The notes under the pieces are model-generated. The model saw only the letters and a program-made list of their open reading frames with translations, ran no database searches and had not been told where the DNA came from. The translations under genes and the position numbers were made by a program. From assembly GCA_015039365.1 (NCBI GenBank), contig WION01000002.1:186001-250000 (forward strand): a stretch of 64,000 nucleotides of DNA. Reading direction: 5' to 3'. Shown here one piece after another: positions 23,503 to 33,535 of this stretch. Source of the stretch: Amanita rubescens. Lineage: Eukaryota; Basidiomycota; Agaricomycetes; Agaricales; Amanitaceae. Positions within the stretch are counted from its first letter, which is position 1; every line of letters begins with the position of its first letter.

Positions 23503-24277
23503 TCAGATTTTGCCAAGGAGGATATTCGAGATCATTTCTCTTCCCGTTATCCGGACAGTGTGATAAAGTGTGGGTATATCGAGGGTAGACGTGAAGGTAT
23601 CCAAGAGACCAAACGGAAGCATAAGTGGGATCCATCCTAAAAAAAAAAACAATTCAACATTTTTATTTTTATTTTAAACAACGGAAACCGCCTCACCTCG
23701 CGCATATTCGAGCGCAAAGCACCCTTCGTGCATTTTATACTGTTTTGCAACTCCCCTAGGAAGATAGTGTACGCTTCCAGGAGTGTATCGTTCCATCTCC
23801 AACGAACCAGGTCTGAACGCCCATTGTTCTCCAACCAAAATATGGAAATAGTCGTCCGCGGTGTGCAGTCCCGTATGACCTTCCGTTCCCAATGGTGTGC
23901 CAAAGATGATCAAGTATTCGGTGATGCTCGCGTGGATGATGTACATGGCACCCATGGCGCCGCCTGCGTTGCTAAATACCCATTCTTGTTGGTCTGGGTT
24001 AAGCCGGATTTGAGTGGACGGGTACGTCGCGGTTAGGTTGGCGACGATATGGTTGATCATGTAATTTGTGTCCGTTGGGTGCGGAGCCGACGCGATAGCG
24101 GCTTGCGCGAGCTCGTGAAGCGATTGGGGGTTGAAGACGTACCATCTATCCTGTGTTTCCAATGATATTAAGCATTGGGTTTGGAAGTGCCAGAAGTTAT
24201 TTTACCTTGATGGTATCTAGCCATTGACAAGCGGCTATGAAGATGGCCAGGAATATCAAGCGCGTCGCCCATTTCAT
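23503..24277 (-). CDS. ERG2: C-8 sterol isomerase (ERG2)
   Basis: Moves the C8-C9 double bond of fecosterol to C7-C8 in ergosterol synthesis; ER membrane protein related to the sigma-1 receptor. Three exons: 24277-24206, 24150-23697 and 23636-23503, giving 219 residues, the normal length. The N-terminal membrane anchor is [18 protein letters not shown]. The body reads [74 protein letters not shown] and [20 protein letters not shown]; exon 3 restores [19 protein letters not shown] and ends in [12 protein letters not shown]. The last intron (23637-23696) has a pure T run before AG; reading through it gives a false stop and a protein that looks truncated. Confidence 0.95.
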
Positions 24278-24461
24278 GAGACTACAGTCGTTAGAGCACG
24301 TCGTTTTTGTGGCTTTGGGCGTGCTCATCGTAAGTTCGTGGTGAGAGAGCTCGTTGTCCCAGGAGAATTTCACCAAACGCGACCTTTTAAGCGGTTCCGG
24401 CGTTCCGCGCCTCGTACGAGTTTGGAAATTTAACTCGGGTTATTTTTAGCTATCCCAACAA
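24278..24461. promoter_or_regulatory. ERG2 upstream region
   Basis: A 184-base gap between the ERG2 start (24277) and the stop of the next gene upstream (24462), both on the minus strand. It must hold the ERG2 promoter. No sterol-response-like site is obvious to me. Confidence 0.35.
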
Positions 24462-27125
24462 CTAAGGGGTAAACCTAATATAATGCTCTATCATGATCAT
24501 ACCAAGAACTATGAAGGACTCTACGCGTCGTGTCCAAAATCTGTTAATCGTCCTCGCTTTCTGACGAAGATTTTCCTCGTCGCTGTGTGGAATATCCTCG
24601 ATTGCCAATTCGGACAGCTGCCGGATGCGAATTTTCAATTGGCTTGCCTGGAGGCTCTTAATCAATAACCTTTCTTTGAATTCCCTGTGAATGTGGATTA
24701 CCTCAAGAGTCTGCTCGTCCAGCGAGTGCTTCCAAGAATATATATCGTCCAAAATTATCTTGAGCCTGCGTAAATCCTAGCCAATTTCATTTATGTGAAA
24801 CAGAATTTTCTTGGTTAGGTGTAAATGCGTACCTGGCGACCCAGTTTCACCTTGCCCTTAATTAGCACTTCCAAGGATGCGACCCATCGTTTGACTGGTT
24901 TTATCATCAACCGTCGTTACGGTTCTCCTTGACCCGACGAGATTATCTTCCAACCTCGGATGTGTTCTCCGGCTCCCTTCATTTGCTCCAGATTCAGACA
25001 ATAGCTTCCGCTTCAATGACCCAACGTTCTCCACTCCATTCGTAACCACTTCAATGTCCATTGGCCGCAACTCATCAATGCCATCTGGCACCAAGTCCTC
25101 ACCTGCTTCCGTGATTATGGTATCTGGTTCGACTGCCTCCTCTCCCTGCTCCTCCTCCGCAGGAATATCAGAGGCTGATTCAACTTCCGATTCTTCGTAT
25201 TCCGAACTGGTATATGCATATCCGACTCGATTTACGCGCGATTGCAAAATCCGCTGCAGATGTCATGAAAGAAGTGGAAATGACAGTAAGGGGATCACTA
25301 ACCTTGGGAAACTTCTTGGGTATATTGAAAAGACTGCCTGGTCCGAGCGCGCTTTCTATCCCGTCAACGAACCTATCTTCTGGTTGACTCCTGGGATAGG
25401 CAATTGTAGGCGCTTTTAGGTGACTTTCATCATTTACGGGTTCTTTCGACTTGAGCTGCGATTTAAGAATACGGTAGCTTGCGACGATAGATGCGCTTGC
25501 TTGCTCCACCTCGTCGTCGGACGCAATGTCATATGTAGCGATGTTTGCCTGAAATATTTCCTCCAGCTGTTCTAGCGACTTGATGACTTCTGGCTTTTGT
25601 ATCCGTACGCGACCTTTCGGCGCCCCCGGAGGTCCAGTTTTGGTGACCAAAGGGAACTCATCCACGGCTTCGTCTATATCCACTAACTGAGCACTGGATC
25701 TGCGTCCTGCCCAAATATTCTTACCTTGTTGCTCGGATTCAGGCTCGGACTCCAGTTCGCGACGTCGCGGGCGCACTTTTGAGGGAGAGAAAGGCGGTCG
25801 TATTGGTATAACAACAGCTTCCAGCATAAACTTTTTTGGCCTTTGCTTCTTTGGTGGCTCGATCTCATGGCTTGTGTGCGTTGAGAGTTGAACGGATCTC
25901 CGCTTTTGAGAATGCTTTGGCTTGTCCTTGCTTTGCGACTCCACACTGGCTTTTTCCGCATATGAATTTTGGCTACAATCGTTGTTAACCGTTATCACAA
26001 ATCCGGGATTGGAAACTGACTACTCGTCAACCAGGGTTGGCTTCCATCGAGTCGTTCCTGCTGGCCGTGGACCTTTGTGGTTCACCTTACGAAATTCTTG
26101 AATATTATGTGTATTCGATGGCTCGACTCTGAAGAAAATATTCAAGGATCGATTATCAAAAATCACGGTATAACTCACTGGTAAAGTGGTATTCTTGGTT
26201 GGATAGATATTTGGGAAGGATTAACCTCGCCAGGAAAAGAATGTTGGAAACTGTTCAGTCGAAACTTGGAAAAGAAACTACTAGTTGTACGTTGTACTTG
26301 GGGTCCCGCAACACTTTGTGACTGGAATGCAGCATTCAATGCTAAAGTCGCAGCCTCTGCCGTTGTATTTTGAGCCGATTTGGAAGATGTTCTCGGTTCC
26401 GCGAGAATGCTCTATACCGAGGCGTCAATAAATGCGTATACAAATGAGATTAACGCACTGAAGATGGGCCTCCATCCACATCGCTTTGAATATAATGGCT
26501 CATCTGTAGGCTGTCTGATGCCGACGATGTAACCTGCAACATATCGGTCGGCTCAATAGACAGCCCGCCGTTTACTTTGGGAGATGCGGGGATGGGGACG
26601 TTCGGCATTACCGGCGTTGGCAAACTGTCTAAGTCGTCTACCAATTGTTGGGAATCATTATTTGATTCATGCATTGACGCAGCGGACTCCAATGCATCTT
26701 GAGTCGCAGTTGAAGGCATGGACAGAATTGACAAGGGTTTCCGTGGACCGTTTGCCGACAACTCGCTATTGGCACGAGGTACGTTGTCATGCTTTGCATT
26801 TTGATTAGTGGTGCGTGTTGGAGATTCTGATTTACGGGGAGGGATAAGTTGAGTGTGGAGTGACGATCCAATTGGCTGCACAAGAATGGATATTGGAGAT
26901 GTCTGGATATCAAATGTCAATCCACTCTGAAGTGGATCCATCTCTTGCATTGTAGCCTTTTTGGGGGACAACCAAGAGGTATCTTGGCTCAAACGCATGA
27001 CTGAATAGGAAGACACATTTACCTTATTCAAAAATTATGAATGAAAGTTGAATCACACTCACAATTCTGATCTTCTGACCATTGGCGGTTTGATTGAATG
27101 TCCACACTTTCCAGTGTTGGCATAG
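24462..27125 (-). CDS. Unnamed protein with acidic disordered middle and C-terminal helical module; 5' end missing
   Basis: Not recognised. A chain of minus-strand exons connects by good splice sites: a first visible segment HWKVWTFNQTANGQKIRI (about 27125-27066), then VNVSSYSVMRLSQDTSWLSP to ...GGPSS (27028-26455), an AEPRTSSKSAQNTT segment (about 26410-26182), a short THNIQEFRKVNHKGP exon (about 26133-26024), a basic/acidic exon ending NIPKKFPK (25977-25309), an acidic exon (YTSSEYEESEVESASD, about 25252-24860) and a final helical exon (LRRLKIILDDIYSWKHSLDEQ to 24462). The frame changes by one base near 24900, just before KRWVASLEVLIKGKVKLGR. The last ~110 residues, an all-alpha pattern ending QKARTINRFWTRRV, resemble the TFIIS N-terminal/LEDGF-type helical bundle; this is a tentative reading. 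No start codon is found: upstream the DNA turns into CpG-poor repeat sequence. Confidence 0.55.
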
Positions 27126-27862
27126 TGGAGAACCTATACTAGTAGTCAGGAAGTTGGCATTGACAAGTGGAATAACTACACAGACAAGAAATAAAATCAA
27201 ATGGCTGTGCTCTTATTGTCAAATGTGCAGCATGAATAGTGAGCCAAAGGAAGATTTACCAAAAATGGAATAAAATGTTAAAGTGGCTTGATGCACAGCC
27301 AAGGCAGCTAGCATTAGTCAGCATCATGATCATGATAAATGACTGTTGTATCTAGACCTACCTGATACAAAGGCAGGGGAAGAACAAGGGTGATTAGTGT
27401 AAACAATGGTGGAGGGAAAGAAGAAGAAAGAGTTGCCTTAATTATAGCTTAGTGGAGCTTGAAATCACACATGTGTTCCCACACAGTGTTCAAAACAAGA
27501 GCAAATACAAGATAAGGATATATCAGTCAGAAACATAGACATCAGAGGGCCAGGAAACAATAGCAAGGAGTTCATATCATAATTTTTTAGAAGAATGGGT
27601 AAGAGGCCTGAAGATGCAGAAAAGGGCTTATTCAGTCTGACAGACAATTATTGTTTAATGAAATACAATGATTTTCATCTGAAGTTGCTGAAGTTGTGGC
27701 AGATATAGTGAATTTCAATAGTGTTTCAGAGAGTGATGGTGGCATTTGTGCTTTGGCGCCGTATTTCAATGGGGCGGATTGGCGCCGACGCCGCGTGCCG
27801 CATCACAATGTGATGGGAATTTCCATAAATAGCAATTCCGCACTTCCTCTCACACTCTGAGC
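27126..27862. repeat. CpG-poor transposon remnant plus Swd1 promoter
   Basis: From about 27130 to 27750 the sequence is AT/TG-rich with almost no CG dinucleotides and no coding frame, the same texture as 1640-3090 and the 44-54 kb island. CG reappears abruptly at about 27758 (GGCGCCGTATTTC), where the Swd1 promoter begins. The element cannot be classified from sequence alone, but it abuts the point where the neighbouring gene loses its 5' end. Confidence 0.45.
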
Positions 27863-29667
27863 ATGAATGAGTCTTTAATCAGTAAGTGCAAGGATTCTTG
27901 CACTCTGTGGATTTGACCAGCGAGAATGCGTTAGATCCGTTCAGTATCACCCATCCGAGTGCCGTTCAAACATCACTATTTGCCCTTGCCGTTTTCTCTC
28001 GATTTGATCCAACTGGCAGATTCATCGCAGCTGCGAAGCTCGATGGGTCTACAGATATTTGGGATCTGGAAACCAGGTCTCCCGTCCGGTGTTTAAATGG
28101 CCACGTCAAGTCCGTGACGAGTGTTGAGTGAGTGTTGGATGTTGCGTGAAGGCTTGAGGCGTGGCACTGATGGTGAAAGTAGTTGGTCAAGAAACTCGCG
28201 ATTTGTCTTAACATCCTCGAAGGACTGGAACGTGATTATTTGGGATCTGGCTTCCGAATGCGATCCCCCTCAGCGATACTCCACCGTGCGGTTTGACGCA
28301 CCTGTTGTTTCGGCATCATTTCATCCGAGAAATAGGTATGTTTCACTGGTTCTCAGCGGATTCTGAGTTTAAATCAGTCATGTAGCAACATTATATTAGC
28401 GCTTCTGAGCACGGGAGAGGCGTATATCACCGATCTTAGGAAGGAGCATAGGTCTCGCGTAGAGTTGTGTGAGATACAAGTGCAAGAGGATAGTGATGAT
28501 GAGGGGCATTCAAATCGATCACGGTATCTATGCCACCCTTTATGCAATGGAAGTTTCATTAACTTTTACAAGATCCGCGATGACAGTTGCACGATTCGAC
28601 CCGTCAGGCAAATACGTCTTTATCGGAACGTCAGCTGGCACAATCCTCGTATTCAACACTCGGACAAAAATTGTGAGCTTCATCATCCTCACATCACCCA
28701 TCTTACTGAATCCTTCAGATGATCGCACGACATAAGATAACGGGGGCAGGTCTCATCAAAGGGCTGGATTTCGCCAAGTCAGGACGGTGAACATGTGTGT
28801 TCTCTTGCATATGCCATACAAAGTACTGACGAGTGCTTTCTGCTTAGCCGGCTCGTAACCAACTCGTCCGATCGCACACTACGTCAATTCAATCTTCCAA
28901 CATATCCTTCCCCTAGTCCAGGCCGCGAGTTTCTAGAACAGGAACTTGAGCCGACGCGGAGGTTCAACGATCCGATCAACAAGACGGCTTGGCATGCTAT
29001 GTCATATAGCCCTGACGGAGAGTGGCTTGCTGGAGGTCCGTCTTGCCTCTCCATCCGTCGTCGATCCTTGACCCTAACCACCCCGATCAGGTGCTGCCGA
29101 TCCAGCTGCTCACAAAATTTATATTTGGGATATCTCCAATGAGGGCCAGTTTGCAAGCGCGTTGGACGGTGGGAGGGAGCCTCTGATGCATTTGCATGTG
29201 AATAAATTTTAGATTTACCTGCATCTATGGTTCGATGAGCTAATGCAAGTATTCATAGTGGCATCCCAAAAAGTCGTCTATCGCCTCAACTACGAATCAA
29301 GGCAATATCTTGATATGGCATTGCCCCCATCCAGAACGATGGGGCGCATTTGCTGGAGGGTTTGAAGAAGTGGACGAAAATATTATTTATGACGAGAGGG
29401 AAGACGAGTTTGATATTGTGAGTTCAGTTTTCCTCTTCGTTTCTAACTTAACGATGTGGAATAAATTAGGAAGATGTCGAGGTGATTGCGGCACGAAAGC
29501 GGAAGGAGGAAGACGAACCGATTGATATTGATGGGGTAGACGACGCAGCAAATCAAGACCAGAATGGAACAGTGGACGAGGACACTGCTTGGGCTGACGA
29601 AGAACCAGACGAGGATACAGAAAATTGGAAGTTGAAAATAATTATGAAAGACGAATACGATATGTAG
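27863..29667 (+). CDS. SWD1: COMPASS/Set1 complex WD40 subunit Swd1 (RbBP5 homologue)
   Basis: Core scaffold of the Set1 histone H3K4 methyltransferase complex. Ten exons: 27863-27881, 27935-28127, 28183-28335, 28386-28523, 28573-28672, 28719-28786, 28848-29035, 29091-29197, 29259-29417 and 29470-29667, giving 440 residues with every phase consistent. The start reads MNESLINPFSI across the first intron. WD40 blades are marked by FDPTGRFIAAAKLDGSTDIW, WSRNSRFVLTSSKDWNVIIW, FHPRNSNIILALLSTGEAY, FDPSGKYVFIGTSAGTILVF, GRRLVTNSSDRTLRQF, YSPDGEWLAGGAADPAAHKI and WHPKKSSIASTTNQGNILIW. The RbBP5 signature PERWGAFAGGFEEVDENI follows, then an acidic EREDEFDIEDVE tail, the part that in homologues contacts Ash2 and the methyltransferase. 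Confidence 0.94.
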
Positions 29668-29715
29668 CTGTCCTACCAACAAAATTACGCAAAGATGGTA
29701 TAAGATGGAGGGTAT
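29668..29715. other. 48-bp convergent gap between SWD1 and ERG27
   Basis: The SWD1 stop (29667, plus) and the ERG27 stop (29716, minus) are 48 bases apart, so the two mature transcripts very likely overlap at their 3' ends. No separate terminator sequence is recognisable. Confidence 0.6.
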
Positions 29716-31128
29716 CTACGAAGCTTGTTCGTTCCCTGTAACTAATTTTGTCCGGTCCTTCACTTTTTCATATAAAGCGTTACACTTTGCTAATAAATAT
29801 TCAGCCTCCATCTCGAACCGCTTCCATTCTTTGACTGGAGTCAGTCCCACATATTCATTGCCCCGCAAATCTGTCTGAGCCCCCATGCGAACTGGTTGAG
29901 GGACCCTCCAGGAATGTGAGGAAGACAAGCGGTGCAAGAGCAATGTGCACGACTGAAATAGCAGCTTTGAAGGGTGTGATAGTATGATGAGGAGAACCGC
30001 AAAGGCGGGCCTGGCACATCTTCAGTAACAGGATAATAGAAGGAACTGAACACATCACGTACAACGTAGAATAAAAACAACTTTACTAGATTCAGTACAG
30101 GGCCAATTAAAGCATCGCTAATACTCGTCGAACACACTCCAGGCTGTGCAACAAAGTGTCGAGGTCGTTTACGTGTAGGATCTTGTAAAGACAGTCTATC
30201 TAGGAAGGTTCCAATCAAGTCAATTTCATATTTCGTGGTTTCGTAGGAGTGCGAAGTGGCTTTGCATTGCCAGTCTTCTGGATTGTAGTGCGCTGGCGAA
30301 GCTTCTAAAGAGGACGTCCATACAACCCTGGACCTCGACGGCGATTTGGACAAGAGTGGTTCGAGTGCCCGGAACTGCGTGAACTGTGAATTGTTTGAAG
30401 GGGAACGATATACTAAAACATACGAGGACAAAGTGAGCAAATAGATTGCACTGCCAAACCCATCCAAATCCATCTACACTTTCTTCGCCTTGGTTTTGAG
30501 TATAGTATATAGGCGAGGTGACGGCGGTCATAGGCCCTGTGAGAACACACTTAATGGCCAATGGCCAGCATATTCCGGTGAAGCTGGCTAGTCCTGCATT
30601 GCATATGAGGTGAGAGACATAGGGATATCTGCAACGCAACATCAGAAAACCGAAACCGAAAAGGCTATAAAACGCACCTGGACATGGCCTCATTCGCAAA
30701 GCTGAAAACGGTGCTCAGATCCGCAAGGTCAAGACGCATCACGACAATGTCCACATTTTTCCGAAAGCATTCAGCATGACCGTCATAACCCGGTCGAGTC
30801 TTTAAATCAGCTACATGCGCGTCCAGAGATTTTAGCAGTTCCAATCTAGCAGTTTCAGCACGTTTGACGCTTCTACAGGCCATGATGAGAGTGATACCGT
30901 CGCAAGAGGCATATTGCGATGTATCTTCGCCCACAGGCGTCGGAGCGAATGCCTGAGGCTCCGCGTCACTAGGTCTCCTGGAGCATAGTTGGAACAATAA
31001 TCGTTTGGATATCCCGAAGCCCACACCGCTGTATGTGGAATTGAGTCAGTTCCAAGCTCAAGAATGACCCGAGAACATTACCCATTTGCGCCGGTGATAA
31101 TGACAACGGGACGGAAGGAGTCAGACAT
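29716..31128 (-). CDS. ERG27: 3-keto sterol reductase (ERG27)
   Basis: NADPH-dependent short-chain dehydrogenase that reduces the 3-keto group during C-4 demethylation of sterols; in yeast it works in a complex with Erg25, Erg26 and Erg28. Five exons: 31128-31082, 31028-30678, 30628-30424, 30374-30063 and 30010-29716. The N-terminus MSDSFRPVVIITGANGGVG holds the GxxxGxG cofactor loop across the first intron; then GISKRLLFQLC, ITLIMACRSVKRAE, SHLICNAGLASFTG (NAG), WQCNLFAHFVLFRALEPLL, SRVVWTSSLEAS, SYETTKYEIDLI (YxxxK catalytic pair), HFVAQPGVCSTSISDALIG and ARLCGSPHHTITPFKAAIS. The last exon needs one base removed from a GGG run near 29904-29906 to join the PLVFLTFLE part to PVRMGAQTDLRGNEYVGLTP. 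Otherwise about 402 residues, normal. Confidence 0.9.
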
Positions 31129-31235
31129 GGAGCGGAGGAGAAAACGATTTGGGTAGTATGGTGCTACGATTAACTAAGAAGTTCGTGCGTTACGGTGGTA
31201 CCTGTGCTGAAAGGAAAAGAAATATGTTTCTGCTA

Positions 31236-31340
31236 GGCGAGATGGCCGAGCGGTCTAAGGCGCCAGATTAAGGACCAGGACATTCAATGTCCACTGATTC
31301 TGGTCCGTAAAGGGCGTGGGTTCGAATCCCACTCTCGTCA
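31236..31340 (+). tRNA. tRNA-Leu (anticodon AAG) with intron
   Basis: The acceptor stem GGCGAGA (31236-31242) pairs with TCTCGTC (31333-31339), one G-U pair, followed by discriminator A at 31340. The D-arm GGCCGAGCGGTCTAAGGC, the anticodon stem CCAGA (31263-31267) with TCTGG (31299-31303), a class II variable arm and the T-arm GGGTTCGAATCCC are all present. The loop TTAAGG puts the anticodon AAG at 31270-31272. The 24-nt insertion 31274-31297 sits one base 3' of the anticodon, where nuclear tRNA introns lie. A T run (31343-31348) follows as the RNA polymerase III terminator. Confidence 0.95.
31274..31297 (+). other. tRNA-Leu intron
   Basis: Twenty-four bases between position 37 and 38 of the tRNA. 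Removing them leaves a normal 7-base anticodon loop. The intron carries GGACATTCAATGTCC, a perfect short hairpin (GGACA/TGTCC) that would form the helix recognised by the tRNA splicing endonuclease. Confidence 0.85.
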
Positions 31341-31408
31341 CATTTTTTCTGAGGCGTGTACAATTTCACGCGCTCTTTATCTCTGCGGAAGAATCACTTT
31401 GAAATGAA

Positions 31409-31722
31409 ACCACTAAAGATTTGAACTAGCTGAATGACCGTATCCTCAATAATGACTTATTGAGATTGCTAGCAAAGATGCAGATGGACCCGGAAGCTTC
31501 AATCAGAACTAACACGTGCATCTTAATTGGTCGATTGGGTCCTACAACACGAAACCCAAGGTCCTTGTCCCAGCGTTTGTTCGTGCCCTGAAGGATCCCT
31601 TCGTACATGCCCGTGTTGCTGGGCTCATGTCATTTATGGCAACTATAGACTGTTTTGAAGTTGATGATGTTGCAACCAAAGTCATCCCAAAACGTATCTC
31701 CCTCGTTGATCGATAAAGAAAA
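31409..31722 (+). pseudogene. SCY1-like (Cex1/SCYL1) pseudogene fragment
   Basis: Translating 31427 onward gives LNDRILNNDLLRLLAKMQ, then EASIRTNTCILIGRLG; after a small deletion the frame shifts and continues YNTKPKVLVPAFVRALKDPF, VHARVAGLMSFMATIDCFEV and DDVATKVIPKRISLVDR before a stop. This is the HEAT-repeat core of SCY1-like pseudokinases (yeast Cex1, human SCYL1), where 'GYNTKxKVLVPAFxRALKDPF' is highly conserved. No kinase-like domain precedes it and no HEAT continuation follows, so it is a ~300-bp broken piece lying 70 bases after the tRNA gene. Confidence 0.7.
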
Positions 31723-31869
31723 GTATGTGGTATGCTATCTTTACATTTGCACAACGTAACTTTGAAGCTAGACTTGTGCGAGACCAGCCATTCCCGTACC
31801 CCCAGCTCCCACCCTTTCGCTGCTCCATTCGGTTCCATTTCCTCTGCCAACAACCAGATTCCCTCTGCG

Positions 31870-32226
31870 CTGCTCTGACTCTCTTCTCGCCTTTGCTACT
31901 CCCGTCATTCCACTTCCAAGACAATCAATTATCCCTCGCCTGTGTCGATGCTTAAAAAAGAACGCCAATAAGAAAAACAGGCAAAGAAAAACTCACTTTA
32001 TTGCCGCGTCAGTTCTTGCGTCTTCGTCCTCGGCCAAATCAACTGTAATGCTGACTCTCTTCTCGCCTCCGCTACTCCCGTCAATTCACTTCCAAGGTAA
32101 TCAATCATCTCTGGGCCTGTGTCGATCCTTAAAAAAAACCAATAATAAAGACAGGCAAAGAAAAACTCACTTTGTTGCCGCGCCAATTCTTGCGTCTTCG
32201 TCCTCGGCTAAATCAACTGTGATCCT
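31870..32226 (+). repeat. Tandem direct repeat, about 177 bp x 2
   Basis: The unit beginning CTGACTCTCTTCTCGCC is present at about 31875-32047 and again at about 32050-32226. Both copies contain the same order of blocks: ACTCCCGTCA, CACTTCCAAG, TGTGTCGAT, an A-rich run, CAGGCAAAGAAAAACTCACT, TTCTTGCGTCTTCGTCCTCGG and AAATCAACTGT. The two differ by scattered substitutions and a few indels. Partial versions of the same blocks recur near 36000-36040 and 37780-37850, so this is a repeat family rather than a gene. Confidence 0.75.
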
Positions 32227-32240
32227 AGCAACCACCTCTA

Positions 32241-32345
32241 TTTTTAACGTGCTTTGGTCGACCGAAAGGTCTAAGCCCAGGGCCCACGGCAAGGAAGCAC
32301 GAGGAAAAGAGGTCAAACCTTCCCTGGGAACTACCTACGAGTATC
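32241..32345 (+). repeat. Dispersed repeat family, copy 1
   Basis: Shares the core ACGTGCTTTGGTCGACC, a GGTCT(T)AAGCCCAG block, GCCCACG, and CTTCCCTGGGAACTACCTACGA with the copies at about 37600-37740 and, in shortened form, 35846-35960. No coding capacity and no terminal repeats that I can identify, so the type of element is unknown. Confidence 0.65.
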
Positions 32346-32969
32346 GTAAAAGGTATCAAAAGAAGAAACCGAAGGAAAGATGAAAAGAAAAAAGAGGAAT
32401 CGTGGGTCAAGGAATCGTGAACAGCAAGTCTGGCCAGGACCCCCATTCGACGGGTTCCCATCATCCCCGCTCGGACAACGCAGCTGGCCAGGATACGTGT
32501 CCGAGCAATTACTATCGCCGCGCCGTGATATATGACCGGGGACCTAGAAGAGTTAGCAGAGTCATAAATCATCATGGATAGGATAGTCTCCGGAATCGAC
32601 CAACCGTTGCTGGTGCGCGAGTGGCACTGCCGTCATCGACGAGCCCTCGTGTAAAACTTCCGCCTGACTTTGAATGACTTCGCTCCGTTCCCTGTTGCCG
32701 ATGACCAGGATCTAATAGCAATCAGTCAGGAGCGATGAAACGAAGAGATGAAAAATCGGAGAAGTTGCCGGCTTCCTCTATTTCCATCATCCGCCATTGC
32801 TCTATTATCGCTCCTGCTTTCGGAAGTGATTCGATGCCTCGCCGTCGCCCGCGCAGATTTGACGTTCGCCCGTAAAAGAAATCTATAAAGTTCAGTCACG
32901 CCAAACATGGAGAAGGCGAACAGAAATAGGGAAGCGAGAACGAACACCTCTTTTTTTTGTTTACGAGTT
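32346..32969. other. Intergenic region without recognised gene
   Basis: About 620 bases. Open frames on the minus strand (32225-32575, 32726-32947) have no recognisable family and no exon partners. The segment separates the dispersed repeat from the minisatellite. Confidence 0.35.
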
Positions 32970-33535
32970 TTAACTTTTTTTTCTTGCTTTTGGGACTAGA
33001 TGTGGGTATTTTGAGGATTGCCTCGCTAGTGCCCGATAAAGAAATGAAGATAAGAGCCCAGAAAGCAAAAGAAAAACGGAAAACGGAAAAAGGTGACTTT
33101 TTTGGGAGGGTTTTATGGGATTTTGACTTTTTTTTTCGTTTTTGGTACTAGATGTGGGTATTTTGAGGATCGTCTCGCTAGCGCCCGATAAAGAAATGAA
33201 GATAAGAGCCTGGAAAGAAAAAGAAAAACAGAAAACGGAAAAAAGGTGACTTTTTTGGGAGGGTTTTATGGGATTTTGACTTTTTTTTCGTTTTTGGTAC
33301 TAGATGTGGGTATTTTGAGGATCGTCTCGCTAGCGCCCGATAAAGAAATGAAGATAAGAGCCTGGAAAGGAAAACGGAAAACGGAAAACGGAAAACGGAA
33401 AAAAAAGGTGTTTTTTTTTTTTTTTTTTTTTGGCTTTTTCAATTTTTTTTGAGAGGGTTTTACGGAATTTTGACTTTTTTTTCGTTTTTGGGACTAGATA
33501 TGGGTATTTCGAGAATTTTCTCGCCTAGAGCCCGT
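32970..33535 (+). repeat. Minisatellite, ~155-bp unit in about four copies
   Basis: Each unit starts with a T-rich stretch (TTTTTTTTCGTTTTTGG), then ACTAGATGTGGGTATTTTGA, GGATCGTCTCGCTAGCGCCC, GATAAAGAAATGAAGATAAG and an A/G-rich tail of GGAAAACGGAAAACGG type followed by GTGACTTTTTTGGGAGGG. Copies begin near 32977, 33129, 33280 and 33477. The A/G tails vary in length through a nested GGAAAAC repeat. The fourth copy is the most diverged (ATATGGGTATTTCGAGAATT). Confidence 0.85.

Noticed and set aside
23674..24150. ERG2 looks truncated: the open frame stops after [13 protein letters not shown], about 35 residues short.
   Set aside because: A GTGAGG donor at 23696 and a T-run acceptor at 23637 remove the stop; the next exon supplies the conserved [14 protein letters not shown] end. 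The gene is complete.
32970..33535. Regularly spaced repeats considered as a CRISPR-like array.
   Set aside because: Units are ~155 bp, contiguous and nearly identical throughout, with no unique spacers, and the genome is eukaryotic. It is a minisatellite.
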